Source of the DNA: Alphaproteobacteria bacterium
GTDB taxonomy: Bacteria; Pseudomonadota; Alphaproteobacteria; Rickettsiales; UBA8987
DNA: 7,224 nucleotides
Assembly (NCBI GenBank): GCA_003531345.1
Contig: DQGZ01000090.1
Coordinates: 1 to 7,224, forward strand
Reading direction: 5' to 3'
Both the position numbers and the translations under genes were made by a program. Of this stretch, positions 1 to 6,906 are shown piece after piece (positions within the stretch are counted from its first letter, which is position 1; every line of letters starts with the position of its first letter). Below the pieces are notes generated by a model. That model saw nothing but the letters and a program-made list of their open reading frames with translations. It was not told the origin of the DNA and searched no databases.

Positions 1-37
1 TTATAAGTAGATGCTATTTATAATGTGACGACACTAT

Positions 38-694
38 CTAAATCTTCTGACCAGTTTTTTCCCAGTCTTTAAGAAAGTTTTGTAAGCCAATGTCAGTTAA
101 TGGGTGCTTTACCAGCTGCTTGATAGTTGAAGGTGGAATAGTGCAAACATCAGCCCCAAGCTTGCCAGCCTGAATAACATGCACAGGGTGGCGCACCGAT
201 GCTACTAATATTTCCGTTTTAAAATTCTCATAATTGTCATATATCTGCCTTATATCTGCTATCAGCTCCATGCCGTCAAAGCCGATGTCGTCATGCCTGC
301 CTACGAAAGGTGAAATATAAGTAGCGCCAGCTTTTGCTACCAGAATGGCCTGTGCCGCTGAGAAACACAAAGTTACGTTGGTTTTTATTCCTTCGTTGGA
401 GAATGTTTTGGTCGCTTTTATTCCTTCCAAGGTAAGTGGTAATTTTATAACTACATTACTTGCCAGTTTTGCCAATTTCTTCCCTTCATCAACCATTCCT
501 TTATAATCAGTGGCAACAACTTCCGCACTAACAGGCAGCCCAGGCAGCATATCACATATTTCTTTAACCACCTCCTTGAAATCACGCCCTGATTTTGCTA
601 TAAGTGATGGGTTGGTGGTAACGCCATCAAGAAAACCCGTTTCCTTAAGCTCCTTAATTTCATTTACATCTGCCGTATCAACAAAAAATTTCAT
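38..694 (-). CDS. tal: Transaldolase, short (FSA/TalC-like) form
   Basis: A 218-residue single-domain TIM-barrel enzyme of the small transaldolase / fructose-6-phosphate aldolase family. It transfers a dihydroxyacetone unit between sugar phosphates in the non-oxidative pentose phosphate pathway and is cytosolic. Visible motifs are Asp6 in FVDTAD, TTNPSL at 26-31, the Schiff-base lysine Lys84 in [15 protein letters not shown] at 106-112, SPFVGR at 128-133 and the phosphate-binding VASVRH at 164-169. Against E. coli FsaA (recalled from memory), FSA-type Gln and Tyr are replaced here by Glu58 and Phe130. That is the transaldolase pattern, so transaldolase activity is inferred rather than fructose-6-phosphate aldolase. 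The length is complete for the family. The ATG is supported by an AGGA ribosome site 6 bases upstream (701-704). The gene is divergent from the entericidin gene. The family call is firm; substrate preference is inference. Confidence 0.95.
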   Translation of the reverse strand: MKFFVDTADVNEIKELKETGFLDGVTTNPSLIAKSGRDFKEVVKEICDMLPGLPVSAEVVATDYKGMVDEGKKLAKLASNVVIKLPLTLEGIKATKTFSNEGIKTNVTLCFSAAQAILVAKAGATYISPFVGRHDDIGFDGMELIADIRQIYDNYENFKTEILVASVRHPVHVIQAGKLGADVCTIPPSTIKQLVKHPLTDIGLQNFLKDWEKTGQKI

Positions 695-700
695 ATATTT

Positions 701-704
701 TCCT
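701..704 (-). promoter_or_regulatory. Ribosome binding site of tal
   Basis: On the minus strand AGGA lies 6 bases before the ATG at 694. It is one of the few recognisable Shine-Dalgarno sequences in this window and fixes the transaldolase start. Confidence 0.6.
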
Positions 705-722
705 AAAAATTATTTTTTTGAC

Positions 723-750
723 TTTATAAATACAAATTTACAGTTAGTGA
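723..750 (-). promoter_or_regulatory. Candidate sigma-70-like promoter of tal
   Basis: On the minus strand TTCACT (750-745) and TATAAA (728-723) are 16 bases apart, matching the -35 and -10 consensus at 4/6 and 5/6. Transcription would start near 716, leaving about 20 bases of leader. The region is very AT-rich, so chance matches are likely and this is only a candidate. Confidence 0.3.
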
Positions 751-766
751 ATAGAAAAGTTAAAAT
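737..766 (+). promoter_or_regulatory. Candidate sigma-70-like promoter of the entericidin gene
   Basis: TTTACA (737-742) and TAAAAT (761-766), 18 bases apart, each match the consensus at 5/6. The predicted start near 773 leaves a leader of about 14 bases before the ATG at 787. It overlaps the candidate tal promoter on the other strand, so the two genes may compete for the same 92-base spacer. It is AT-rich background, hence low confidence. Confidence 0.35.
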
Positions 767-786
767 ATAAATAAAACTTCTAAATT

Positions 787-915
787 ATGAAAAAAATTAT
801 TTTATTCGCAATCTTACTAATGGCTGCTGCTTCAGTTTCTTCATGCAATACTGTTTCAGGCATGGGCAGGGATATTGAGAGCCTAGGCAGGGGTATGCAG
901 AAATCATCTAATTAG
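787..915 (+). CDS. Entericidin EcnA/B-family small lipoprotein
   Basis: A 42-residue peptide. It has a basic start (MKK), a hydrophobic stretch at 4-18, and the lipobox VSSC with Cys20 as the predicted lipidation and signal-peptidase II site. The short mature part begins CNTVSGMGRDIESLG. The pattern CNT..G.G.DI...G is the hallmark of entericidins, tiny membrane lipoproteins of Proteobacteria. In E. coli EcnA and EcnB form an antidote/bacteriolytic pair linked to stationary-phase lysis. Here there is only one copy, so a toxin-antidote role cannot be assumed; a general envelope lipoprotein is equally likely. No clear Shine-Dalgarno sequence precedes the ATG. It lies between divergent tal and co-directional ftsH, ending 111 bases before the ftsH ATG. 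No terminator hairpin is visible, so read-through into ftsH is possible. Confidence 0.85.
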   Translation: MKKIILFAILLMAAASVSSCNTVSGMGRDIESLGRGMQKSSN

Positions 916-953
916 GGTTGAAAAGCTCTAATTTTGCACCATATTGTTAATTG

Positions 954-989
954 AGTTCTTAGTTTCTAGTTTTTAGTTCTAAGTTCTTA
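954..989 (+). repeat. Five tandem 7-bp units upstream of ftsH
   Basis: Consecutive heptamers AGTTCTT, AGTTTCT, AGTTTTT, AGTTCTA and AGTTCTT (954-988), followed by an A, form an imperfect tandem repeat of period 7. The invariant core is AGTT. The last two units also make up the left arm of the inverted repeat that ends just before the ftsH start. Confidence 0.75.
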
Positions 990-1021
990 ATGATTGCTAA
1001 CAACTCATAACTTAGAACTAA
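973..1021. repeat. Perfect 13-bp inverted repeat in the ftsH leader
   Basis: The arm at 973-985 (TTAGTTCTAAGTT) is the exact reverse complement of 1009-1021 (AACTTAGAACTAA), with a 23-base loop. The right arm ends 5 bases before the ftsH ATG at 1027, where a Shine-Dalgarno sequence would normally sit and none is seen. As RNA it could form a stem-loop occluding the start. As DNA it could be an operator or a mobile or palindromic repeat. There is no T-run after it, so it does not look like an intrinsic terminator. Confidence 0.75.
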
Positions 1022-1026
1022 CAAAA

Positions 1027-2961
1027 ATGAATAATTTCGGTAAAAATATACTTATCTGGATAGTTATAATAATAGCCATAGGTACGGTATACGACTTCAT
1101 GGCGCAGGACGAGCGCAAGGCAACCCTTGCATTCTCAGACTTTCTTGCTTCTGTTGAAAAGGGCAACGTACGTGAAGTTCGAATACAGGATAACAATATT
1201 TCAGGAACATACACAGACGGAACACCTTTTTCCACATTTACGCCAAATTACCCTAATCTTATTGATAAGCTTAATGCCCATAATGTACGCATTGATGCTG
1301 AGCCGCGAGACCAGTCAGGCGGTTTTTTGATGAACCTTATAGCTTCTGCTTTCCCTATTTTATTACTGGTAGGTTTATGGTTCTTGATGATGCGCCAGAT
1401 GGGCGGTGGTAAGAATGGCGCTGGTGGTGCATTTGGTTTCGGGCGCTCTAAAGCACGCATGCTTTCGGAAAAAGATGGGGTGATTAAATTTAATGATGTT
1501 GCAGGCATTGATGAGGCAAAGGAAGAAGTGCAGGAGATAGTTGATTTCCTGAAAGACCCACACAAATTCACCGCCCTTGGTGGCAAAATACCAAAAGGCG
1601 TGTTGCTTTCTGGTAACCCGGGAACTGGAAAAACCCTGCTTGCAAGAGCAATAGCGGGGGAGGCTGGCGTTCCATTTTTTACCATTTCTGGCTCTGACTT
1701 TGTAGAGATGTTTGTTGGTGTTGGCGCAAGCCGTGTACGGGATATGTTCGCAGAAGCCCGCAAACATGCGCCATGTATAGTGTTCATTGATGAGATAGAT
1801 GCAGTGGGCAGACATCGTGGTGCAGGAACTGGTGGTGGCAATGATGAGCGTGAGCAGACCTTAAACCAGCTTCTAGTTGAGATGGACGGCTTCCAGCCAC
1901 ATGAAGGTATAATAATAATTGCCGCAACCAACCGTCCAGACGTACTTGACCCAGCACTACTCCGCCCAGGCCGTTTTGATAGGCAGGTAGTAGTTGGCTT
2001 GCCAGATGTGCAGGGCAGGGAGAAGATACTTAATATTCACTTGAAAAAAATACCAGTAGCGCCTGATGTTGATACATCCGTTATTGCCCGTGGAACGCCA
2101 GGTTTTAGCGGTGCTGACCTTGCAAACTTATGTAATGAAGCTGCACTGATTGCAGCTCGCAGGGATAAAAAAGTGGTAACTATGCGTGAGATGGAATATG
2201 CCAAGGATAAAGTGATGATGGGTGTTGAAAGAAAATCCATGGTGATGGATGAAGAAGAGAAGAAGCTAACCGCTTACCATGAGGCTGGTCATGCAATAGT
2301 AGGAGTATATTCTGAAGGTTGTGACCCCATCCATAAAGCAACAATAATTCCACGTGGCAGGGCGCTAGGTATGGTGATGCGCCTTCCTGAGAAGGACAGA
2401 TATTCAATGACCCGCCAGAAAATGAAAGCGGATATGGCAATGGCAATGGGTGGCAGGGTAGCTGAGGAGCTTATTTTTGGTTATGAAAAAGTTACCAGCG
2501 GCGCTTCCAGCGATATTCAATATGTTTCGAATCTGGCTCGCTCCATGGTTAAAAAATGGGGTATGAGTGATGTAGTAGGGCCAGTTTTCCATGGTGATGA
2601 TAATGAAAACCCGTTCCTTGGTTATTCACTTGGTAAAAAAGATGGCGTATCAGAAGATACTTTGAATAAAATTGATGACGAGGTGAAAATATTGATAAGT
2701 GAAGCGCATGACAGGGCAAAAAGAATACTGGAAGAAAATATTGATAAGCTTCACATGCTTGCAAAGTCACTTCTGGAGCATGAAACCCTTACAGGTGATG
2801 AAATTAAAGACGTAATGGACGGAAAGGATGTAGACAAGAAGTTCAGCTCAAAGGCAGATAATGGCAAGCGTAAAAAATCATCATTTGAAATTGGTGGTAA
2901 TGATAATGCCAGTGGCAGTCAGCCCATAATTCCACCATCTGCTGCACCTCAAGGCGCTTAG
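1027..2961 (+). CDS. ftsH: ATP-dependent zinc metalloprotease FtsH
   Basis: A membrane-anchored AAA+ protease of 644 residues that degrades misfolded membrane proteins and short-lived regulators as a hexamer at the inner membrane. In order: TM1 about 7-24, a periplasmic domain, TM2 about 101-122, a Gly-rich linker, Walker A GNPGTGKT (196-203), pore loop MFVGVG (228-233), Walker B IVFIDEID (251-258), second region of homology with the arginine fingers in RPGRFDR (313-319), and zinc motif HEAGH (418-422). Asp496 in TSGASSD is the third zinc ligand. The tail is disordered and Pro/Ala-rich. The usual Walker A GPPGTGKT has Asn for the first Pro; the catalytic Gly, Lys and Thr are kept. I chose ATG 1027 because MNNFGKN is the family start. 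A TTG at 994 would add 11 residues encoded inside the inverted repeat. The gene is convergent with the prepilin gene, 51 bases away, with no terminator evident. Confidence 0.98.
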   Translation: MNNFGKNILIWIVIIIAIGTVYDFMAQDERKATLAFSDFLASVEKGNVREVRIQDNNISGTYTDGTPFSTFTPNYPNLIDKLNAHNVRIDAEPRDQSGGFLMNLIASAFPILLLVGLWFLMMRQMGGGKNGAGGAFGFGRSKARMLSEKDGVIKFNDVAGIDEAKEEVQEIVDFLKDPHKFTALGGKIPKGVLLSGNPGTGKTLLARAIAGEAGVPFFTISGSDFVEMFVGVGASRVRDMFAEARKHAPCIVFIDEIDAVGRHRGAGTGGGNDEREQTLNQLLVEMDGFQPHEGIIIIAATNRPDVLDPALLRPGRFDRQVVVGLPDVQGREKILNIHLKKIPVAPDVDTSVIARGTPGFSGADLANLCNEAALIAARRDKKVVTMREMEYAKDKVMMGVERKSMVMDEEEKKLTAYHEAGHAIVGVYSEGCDPIHKATIIPRGRALGMVMRLPEKDRYSMTRQKMKADMAMAMGGRVAEELIFGYEKVTSGASSDIQYVSNLARSMVKKWGMSDVVGPVFHGDDNENPFLGYSLGKKDGVSEDTLNKIDDEVKILISEAHDRAKRILEENIDKLHMLAKSLLEHETLTGDEIKDVMDGKDVDKKFSSKADNGKRKKSSFEIGGNDNASGSQPIIPPSAAPQGA

Positions 2962-3012
2962 ATTTTTGTTGGGCATGATATTGTATTGTTGGTGCGGCTT
3001 ACAAAAGGGTAA

Positions 3013-3816
3013 TTACACTGGCTCTTCAAGAATAGCGGCGATGTAGCAGTTCTCGCTAGCTGTTGAAACGTTATATGTTGCTTCAATATCATTAAAAATT
3101 TCTTGAGTGCTATCAACACACTCTCCACGAGCTGAGGCGATTATATTACCTGCATTTGGCTTTCCATCATCAATTTTTGCGTCTATTATCTGTGCGCTGG
3201 TTGGTGTAAGGGTGGCTCCACTAGGTATGCCATCGGCAATTATTGAATTTACCGACAACATATTTGCCCTGACGCCAAGTCCTTTACCACTTTCACAATA
3301 TCCCAGCCCCAGATCTTCATCAGTAGTGTGAGCCAGATAATAACATACTTTGCGCCAGGTGTTTGCTACAAAAGTTGCGCCATCAATATTCGTTTTAGGT
3401 AAATTTGTACCTATTACCAGCGGGGCAGTTAAGCTGCCTGTAAGGTTCTGGTTATATAATTTTGCCAGATATAAGTGCCGCCAGAACATAAGATATTCCC
3501 TATGTGTTCCTGCCATGTCGTAAGTATCTCTGAGGTCTTTGTCACCATTGCCGTTACAATCTTCTGCGGCGGCAGCGCAGTCAGTGCTAAAATAGCTGAA
3601 GGCGTTTTTATCATCCCCAGGGGTCTGGTTATATTTTTGTTTATATTCATTATAAGCGGTCTGAACTTTCTGCATCTCCGCTGCCATGCCGTTTAACCTG
3701 CTTACCTCTATCATGTCCTGTGCAAGCATCACCCCACCAATTATAAAACCAATTACTACCATAGAGATGGCAAGCTCTATCAGCGTAAACCCCTTTAAAT
3801 TTTTTTTATTTTGCAT
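3013..3816 (-). CDS. Type IV prepilin / type II pseudopilin-like protein
   Basis: A 267-residue protein with a class III (prepilin) signal: basic MQNKKNLKG, cleavage after Gly9, Phe10 as the new methylated N-terminus, Glu14 at the conserved +5 position, and a hydrophobic helix to about residue 32. Known members are exported, trimmed by prepilin peptidase and built into pili or a type II secretion pseudopilus. The globular part has six cysteines (80, 87, 158, 174, 233, 257), enough for three disulfides. An EF-hand-like loop at 86-97 has D86, N88, N90, G91, D92, D94 and D97, suggesting Ca2+ binding. The segment AKIDDGKPNAGNI (213-225) resembles one I recall from other alphaproteobacterial pseudopilins. 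No pilus or secretion genes are nearby, so its machine must lie elsewhere. Ribosome site is weak (AAGA, 4 bases upstream). The prepilin call is firm; pilin versus pseudopilin cannot be decided. Confidence 0.88.
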   Translation of the reverse strand: MQNKKNLKGFTLIELAISMVVIGFIIGGVMLAQDMIEVSRLNGMAAEMQKVQTAYNEYKQKYNQTPGDDKNAFSYFSTDCAAAAEDCNGNGDKDLRDTYDMAGTHREYLMFWRHLYLAKLYNQNLTGSLTAPLVIGTNLPKTNIDGATFVANTWRKVCYYLAHTTDEDLGLGYCESGKGLGVRANMLSVNSIIADGIPSGATLTPTSAQIIDAKIDDGKPNAGNIIASARGECVDSTQEIFNDIEATYNVSTASENCYIAAILEEPV

Positions 3817-3879
3817 ATAATCTTAAGTTAGATAAACGATGCAATTATACAAATATATGAGGTTGAAATAAATTTAATT

Positions 3880-4491
3880 ATGTCTGTTGATGATAATATT
3901 AAGGTTTTTGTTCTAAGTAGTGGCGTTGTAGTAATTGAAACAGGAGGAACTTTCAGTGCCGAAAAATATGATGACATCTATAGCCCGCCAAATACTGCCA
4001 ATATATTAAGTGAAAGCCCGCTCCCTAGTGTGCTTAATGAATTGGGTTTAGGATTTACTGAGCAATATGATATTACTCAGGTAAAAAGGCAGGACAGTAA
4101 GCTCTTCTCAGTAAGTGATCTTCAAATTATCTATGAGCATTTAAAAGAAAAAATTTTTAAGAATGTGGTTATTATTCATGGCACGGATGCTTTAATAGAT
4201 AATACAAATTTATTTCAGCATATAATTGATACTGACCATAAAAATAACTTTGAACCCAATATAGTGTTTACTGGCGCTTATATACCGATTGCTAATGGGT
4301 TTGACCAAACAGACGGGTTAAATAACCTGAAATTAGCGATAGAGATTGCAGGTAAAAAAACAAAAGAATATTGTTCTCTTGTTTTAAATGGTAAAGATTA
4401 TGATAATCCGAAAGGGTTGGAAAAACGCCCAGTCCCTAATGCAAGGGAAGAAGGAACTCTGCCATACGAGGTTGCCAGAGTGCAACCTTAG
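3880..4491 (+). CDS. Short asparaginase-family protein (N-terminal asparaginase domain only)
   Basis: A 203-residue protein aligning with the N-terminal catalytic domain of L-asparaginase. Motif 1 is IETGGTFSA (19-27), with Thr24 at the nucleophile position. Motif 2 is IIHGTDAL (98-105), keeping the catalytic Thr102-Asp103 pair but with Ala where HGTDT is usual. A third block runs from VFTGAYIP (129-136) to DGLNNLKLA (145-153), as in VxTGAxxP..DG..NL. The usual C-terminal domain of about 130 residues is absent. Short asparaginase-domain proteins of about 160-200 residues do exist, so this may be full length. Hydrolysis of asparagine or another amide is possible but unproven. The frame stays open for 19 codons past the TAG (to 4551), so a recent nonsense change is an alternative. 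No Shine-Dalgarno sequence is evident. It is divergent from the prepilin gene, with a 63-base spacer. Confidence 0.75.
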   Translation: MSVDDNIKVFVLSSGVVVIETGGTFSAEKYDDIYSPPNTANILSESPLPSVLNELGLGFTEQYDITQVKRQDSKLFSVSDLQIIYEHLKEKIFKNVVIIHGTDALIDNTNLFQHIIDTDHKNNFEPNIVFTGAYIPIANGFDQTDGLNNLKLAIEIAGKKTKEYCSLVLNGKDYDNPKGLEKRPVPNAREEGTLPYEVARVQP

Positions 4492-4551
4492 GCAGATATT
4501 TCGGCTGGCTTGGTAGAAAAAATAAAGAACTATCCTGAATGGGCTTATTAA
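4492..4551 (+). other. In-frame open stretch beyond the asparaginase-like stop codon
   Basis: Directly after the TAG at 4489-4491 the same frame continues for 19 sense codons (ADISAGLVEKIKNYPEWAY) to a TAA at 4549-4551. The peptide looks protein-like, with an amphipathic LVEKIKNY segment. It may be the original C-terminus of a slightly longer protein cut by a nonsense mutation, or a chance open stretch. The sequence alone does not settle this. Confidence 0.4.
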
Positions 4552-4582
4552 TATGTGCCATGGCTGAAAATGGTTAATTTCT

Positions 4583-5812
4583 TTACCTGATTTTTATACC
4601 ATCTTCAAATTTGACCTTTAGTTTCTTACCATTTATCAGTAAATAATCATTTTTTGTGCCTTCCATATCTTCTATTTTTATTAAGTCACCTGCTATACTA
4701 ACTATATTGTCCAACATATTTTGAGAGACATTACTTCCATTCTCTTTGAGCATATCTGCTAATTTATCCTTTGCTTTTAATGAAAGTTCGTCCAGCCTTC
4801 TTTTAAAAAAATCCAGTCTTGTGCTGCCATCAGGGTTTTTATTTTTCTCAAATTCTATTTCTGCTGCCAAGTTAGAATTTATGTTGTTATCTGCATATAC
4901 ATTAATTAGATGGTTAAGGTTATTAATAAACCGAAAGTAAGGATTGTTATCAGCATGAATATCAAGCTTGCCTTTAAGTTCTTCTATCTCTTTTTTTTGC
5001 TCATCACTTATTTTAGGGTCTGGGTAATAGTATGAGACCTTTATAAAATTATGCTCTCGTATTTTTTTAGAAACGTCTTCATGCTGTTGCATGGCAAGCC
5101 AGAGATCGGTATTTTCTAGGGGTTCATTCTTATTGATAAATTCAAACAGTTGATACTTATCAGCGTTGGTAAGGTTATTTTTGGCAAGAAGGCTATTAAA
5201 TTTCTCTCTGGTTTCAATAAAATTTTCTGCAAGGTATTTTAGGTTTAAAAACTCGCCAGAGGAAGAGGGGTCAAATGGATGTACAAAATCTTTATTTTGA
5301 GGGTTTTTACAGAACTCAATATAATCAGTATTACCAATAATTTCACCTAGAAAATCAACAATTTCATTAACGGCATTACTTGCTTGGTTTAGTCTTGTTT
5401 TATCAGGTGCAAAAAAACGCCCAAAACTAGTTTCTATTTTTATTGCAAGTTCAGTGTCTGAGAACTTACTCAATGTATTAATGTTGATTGCCAATACATT
5501 TTCTCCTGCCGCCTTATCCTGAAGGATGGGTGTTGAACCCATAAACCCATCTTTAAGATCTAATGGATCATATGCTGAGTTAAATAAGTAGAAGTTATTA
5601 GTTTCAACTTCAGAAGTTATATAGATATTTTTTGCTACTGTCTGGTTATAGTTTTCAAAAGATTCCCGCTCAAGATTTTTTACCAGTACTTCCAACTTGC
5701 TATAATAGCCTGTGTTATTTTCTGTATAAGCTTTTGCGGACTCATCATCTAAATAGAAACTATATTTAGCTCCAAGTGGAGAATATACTGTAATAGGTGT
5801 ATTGTCAGGCAT
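4583..5812 (-). CDS. Orphan 409-residue protein, function unknown
   Basis: I do not recognise this protein. It is soluble-looking and rich in Asn, Lys, Glu and Asp, with no signal peptide or membrane helix. The N-terminal half is mixed strand/helix. The second half (about 190-385) is mostly helical and charged, including a Lys/Glu-rich helix at 266-282. The segment 106-134, with VLAININTL followed by SDTELAIKIE, faintly resembles the region leading into the HExxH helix of M48-type metallopeptidases. The histidines are missing, so if related it would be catalytically dead; this is a weak inference. The C-terminus has a short strand pair, YLLINGKKLKVKFEDG. The start is supported by AGG at 5821-5823, 8 bases before the ATG. 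It follows the 318-residue gene by 76 bases on the same strand, so co-transcription is likely. The DNA is visibly more AT-rich than ftsH. Confidence 0.85.
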   Translation of the reverse strand: MPDNTPITVYSPLGAKYSFYLDDESAKAYTENNTGYYSKLEVLVKNLERESFENYNQTVAKNIYITSEVETNNFYLFNSAYDPLDLKDGFMGSTPILQDKAAGENVLAININTLSKFSDTELAIKIETSFGRFFAPDKTRLNQASNAVNEIVDFLGEIIGNTDYIEFCKNPQNKDFVHPFDPSSSGEFLNLKYLAENFIETREKFNSLLAKNNLTNADKYQLFEFINKNEPLENTDLWLAMQQHEDVSKKIREHNFIKVSYYYPDPKISDEQKKEIEELKGKLDIHADNNPYFRFINNLNHLINVYADNNINSNLAAEIEFEKNKNPDGSTRLDFFKRRLDELSLKAKDKLADMLKENGSNVSQNMLDNIVSIAGDLIKIEDMEGTKNDYLLINGKKLKVKFEDGIKIR

Positions 5813-5820
5813 ATGTGCTA

Positions 5821-5823
5821 CCT
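5821..5823 (-). promoter_or_regulatory. Ribosome binding site of the 409-residue orphan gene
   Basis: On the minus strand TAGGTAG places AGG 8 bases before the ATG at 5812. This supports translation of the second gene of the pair as its own product from a shared or separate transcript. Confidence 0.5.
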
Positions 5824-5888
5824 ACTGAAATTTCAAATGGTATGAGCCTTAACTGGCAACTCATTTTGTTGATTCTAAATCATATTTA

Positions 5889-6845
5889 TTAATTGCGCTT
5901 AATATCCTCATTTTTATTTTCCACATTCCATCCAGTAGTAACTTTTTGTATAACTTTTACCTCTTCCGTTACCGCTTCGAGAGTTAATCCGTAATTTAAA
6001 GCCATAGTACTAAACTCTTTAAAAGCCTCCTTGGAAGATGATAGTATTGACTTGTTTTGATTATAAAATTCCCTTAAAGCTTTAACCTCTGCTTCTGAAA
6101 ATTGAAGCTCATATTCTTCTACAAGTTTATTAAGTTTGTTTGTGTTTTTACCCGCATCCTCTCTTTCAAATATCTTTTTTACAAGCTTTCCGAGCTCATG
6201 TGCATTAGGGTCTGATGGGCGAAAAATATTATCGTCGCCATTAGATAAAAGCGAATTATCTAATTTATCGTTAGGGTTTGAAATTAAAATTGGTTTAATA
6301 GGAAACTCCCCTAAATTATTAACCGCCTTATTATTTGAAAGCTCGATTTGAGACCCTAAATCCTGAACATCATAATGTAATAGGCTTCCACCTCTAGCAT
6401 TACGATCTAATGATCTGCTATTCTTATCATAATTGTAAGGAGCAATTACTATTTGCAACCTAGTGTTATCTTCACCTTTATATTCTTTTTCACCAACCAT
6501 TACACTATATCTCTTTATCCCGTCTGCGCCGACCGTTCCTTTAATTGTAAAATTACCTTCTTCTTTTAGAATTGGCTCTAGAGTTTGTTTATCACGAAGT
6601 ATTCTTCCACTTCCGTCGGTTTTATATATCTCAGGAGTAATATCAAATATTTCTAAATCATCCGTTTTAACACCAGAAGCACCTGTTTTATGTTTAACTG
6701 CGTAATCTCCAATTATACGCCAATCTTTTGGATCATTATCTCTAATCACAATAAAAACCCTGTCTTCTCTCGATAAAATTTGTCTACCTGGTTGAAGTGG
6801 CCTTGCATTCTGATTTTGTTTTTGAAGTCCTATTTGTTTTAACAT
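5889..6845 (-). CDS. Orphan 318-residue protein, function unknown
   Basis: I do not recognise this protein. It starts with a Gln/Asn-rich tail (about 1-22), followed by a strand-rich segment (28-135, for example RVFIVIRDND, FTIKGTVGADG and LQIVIAPYNY) that could be a compact beta domain. A polar linker rich in Asn, Asp and Ser covers about 165-212. The last third (215-303) is helical and charged. No signal peptide or membrane segment is seen, and HELGK (216-220) lacks the second histidine of a zinc motif. The ATG is chosen because an in-frame TAA lies 15 bases upstream; the only ribosome site is a weak AAGAA. It is the first gene of the probable two-gene unit with the 409-residue gene. A CtrA-type box lies 44 bases upstream of its start, so cell-cycle-linked expression is possible. 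Its DNA is very AT-rich. Confidence 0.83.
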   Translation of the reverse strand: MLKQIGLQKQNQNARPLQPGRQILSREDRVFIVIRDNDPKDWRIIGDYAVKHKTGASGVKTDDLEIFDITPEIYKTDGSGRILRDKQTLEPILKEEGNFTIKGTVGADGIKRYSVMVGEKEYKGEDNTRLQIVIAPYNYDKNSRSLDRNARGGSLLHYDVQDLGSQIELSNNKAVNNLGEFPIKPILISNPNDKLDNSLLSNGDDNIFRPSDPNAHELGKLVKKIFEREDAGKNTNKLNKLVEEYELQFSEAEVKALREFYNQNKSILSSSKEAFKEFSTMALNYGLTLEAVTEEVKVIQKVTTGWNVENKNEDIKRN

Positions 6846-6876
6846 ATTAATTCTTAATTAGTTGAAATGGTAACCT

Positions 6877-6906
6877 AACATAAAAAGGTTAAAAAAGCGT
6901 TAACAA
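6877..6906 (-). promoter_or_regulatory. Candidate promoter of the orphan gene pair, overlapped by a CtrA-type box
   Basis: On the minus strand TTGTTA (6906-6901) and TATGTT (6882-6877), 18 bases apart, each match the consensus at 4/6. The CtrA-type box at 6889-6904 overlaps the -35 element, the arrangement known for CtrA-controlled promoters with poor -35 boxes. The promoter itself is weak evidence. A small inverted repeat (TAACCT 6871-6876 and AGGTTA 6886-6891) lies over the -10. Confidence 0.35.
6889..6904 (+). promoter_or_regulatory. CtrA-type binding box 1 (TTAA-N7-TTAAC)
   Basis: TTAA at 6889-6892, seven bases, then TTAAC at 6900-6904 is an exact match to the full CtrA consensus TTAA-N7-TTAAC of alphaproteobacteria. 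It lies 44 bases upstream of the start of the 318-residue orphan gene. The match is seen directly; binding is inferred. Confidence 0.55.

Noticed and set aside
954..1021. CRISPR-like array
   Set aside because: The units are 7 bases with no spacers and no cas genes nearby; it is a simple tandem repeat.
994..1026. Alternative TTG start adding 11 residues to FtsH
   Set aside because: The extra residues fall in the loop and right arm of the inverted repeat, no ribosome site precedes the TTG, and the family start MNNFGKN coincides with ATG 1027.
1248..1931. 227-codon open frame on the minus strand
   Set aside because: It is antisense to the conserved AAA+ part of ftsH; the peptide is Pro/Ser/Ile-rich without domain signature, as expected of a complementary-strand shadow.
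2962..3012. Terminator between ftsH and the prepilin gene
   Set aside because: Only a repeated TTGTTGG word is present; no GC-rich stem followed by T residues on either strand.
4557..4573. Intrinsic terminator between the asparaginase-like gene and the orphan gene
   Set aside because: Only a 4-bp stem (CCAT/ATGG) and a short palindrome GCCATGGC, with no run of T on either strand.
6536..6550. M48/zincin-type zinc motif in the 318-residue protein (HELGK at residues 216-220, about 6186-6200)
   Set aside because: The second histidine of HExxH is a lysine and no flanking metallopeptidase features are seen.
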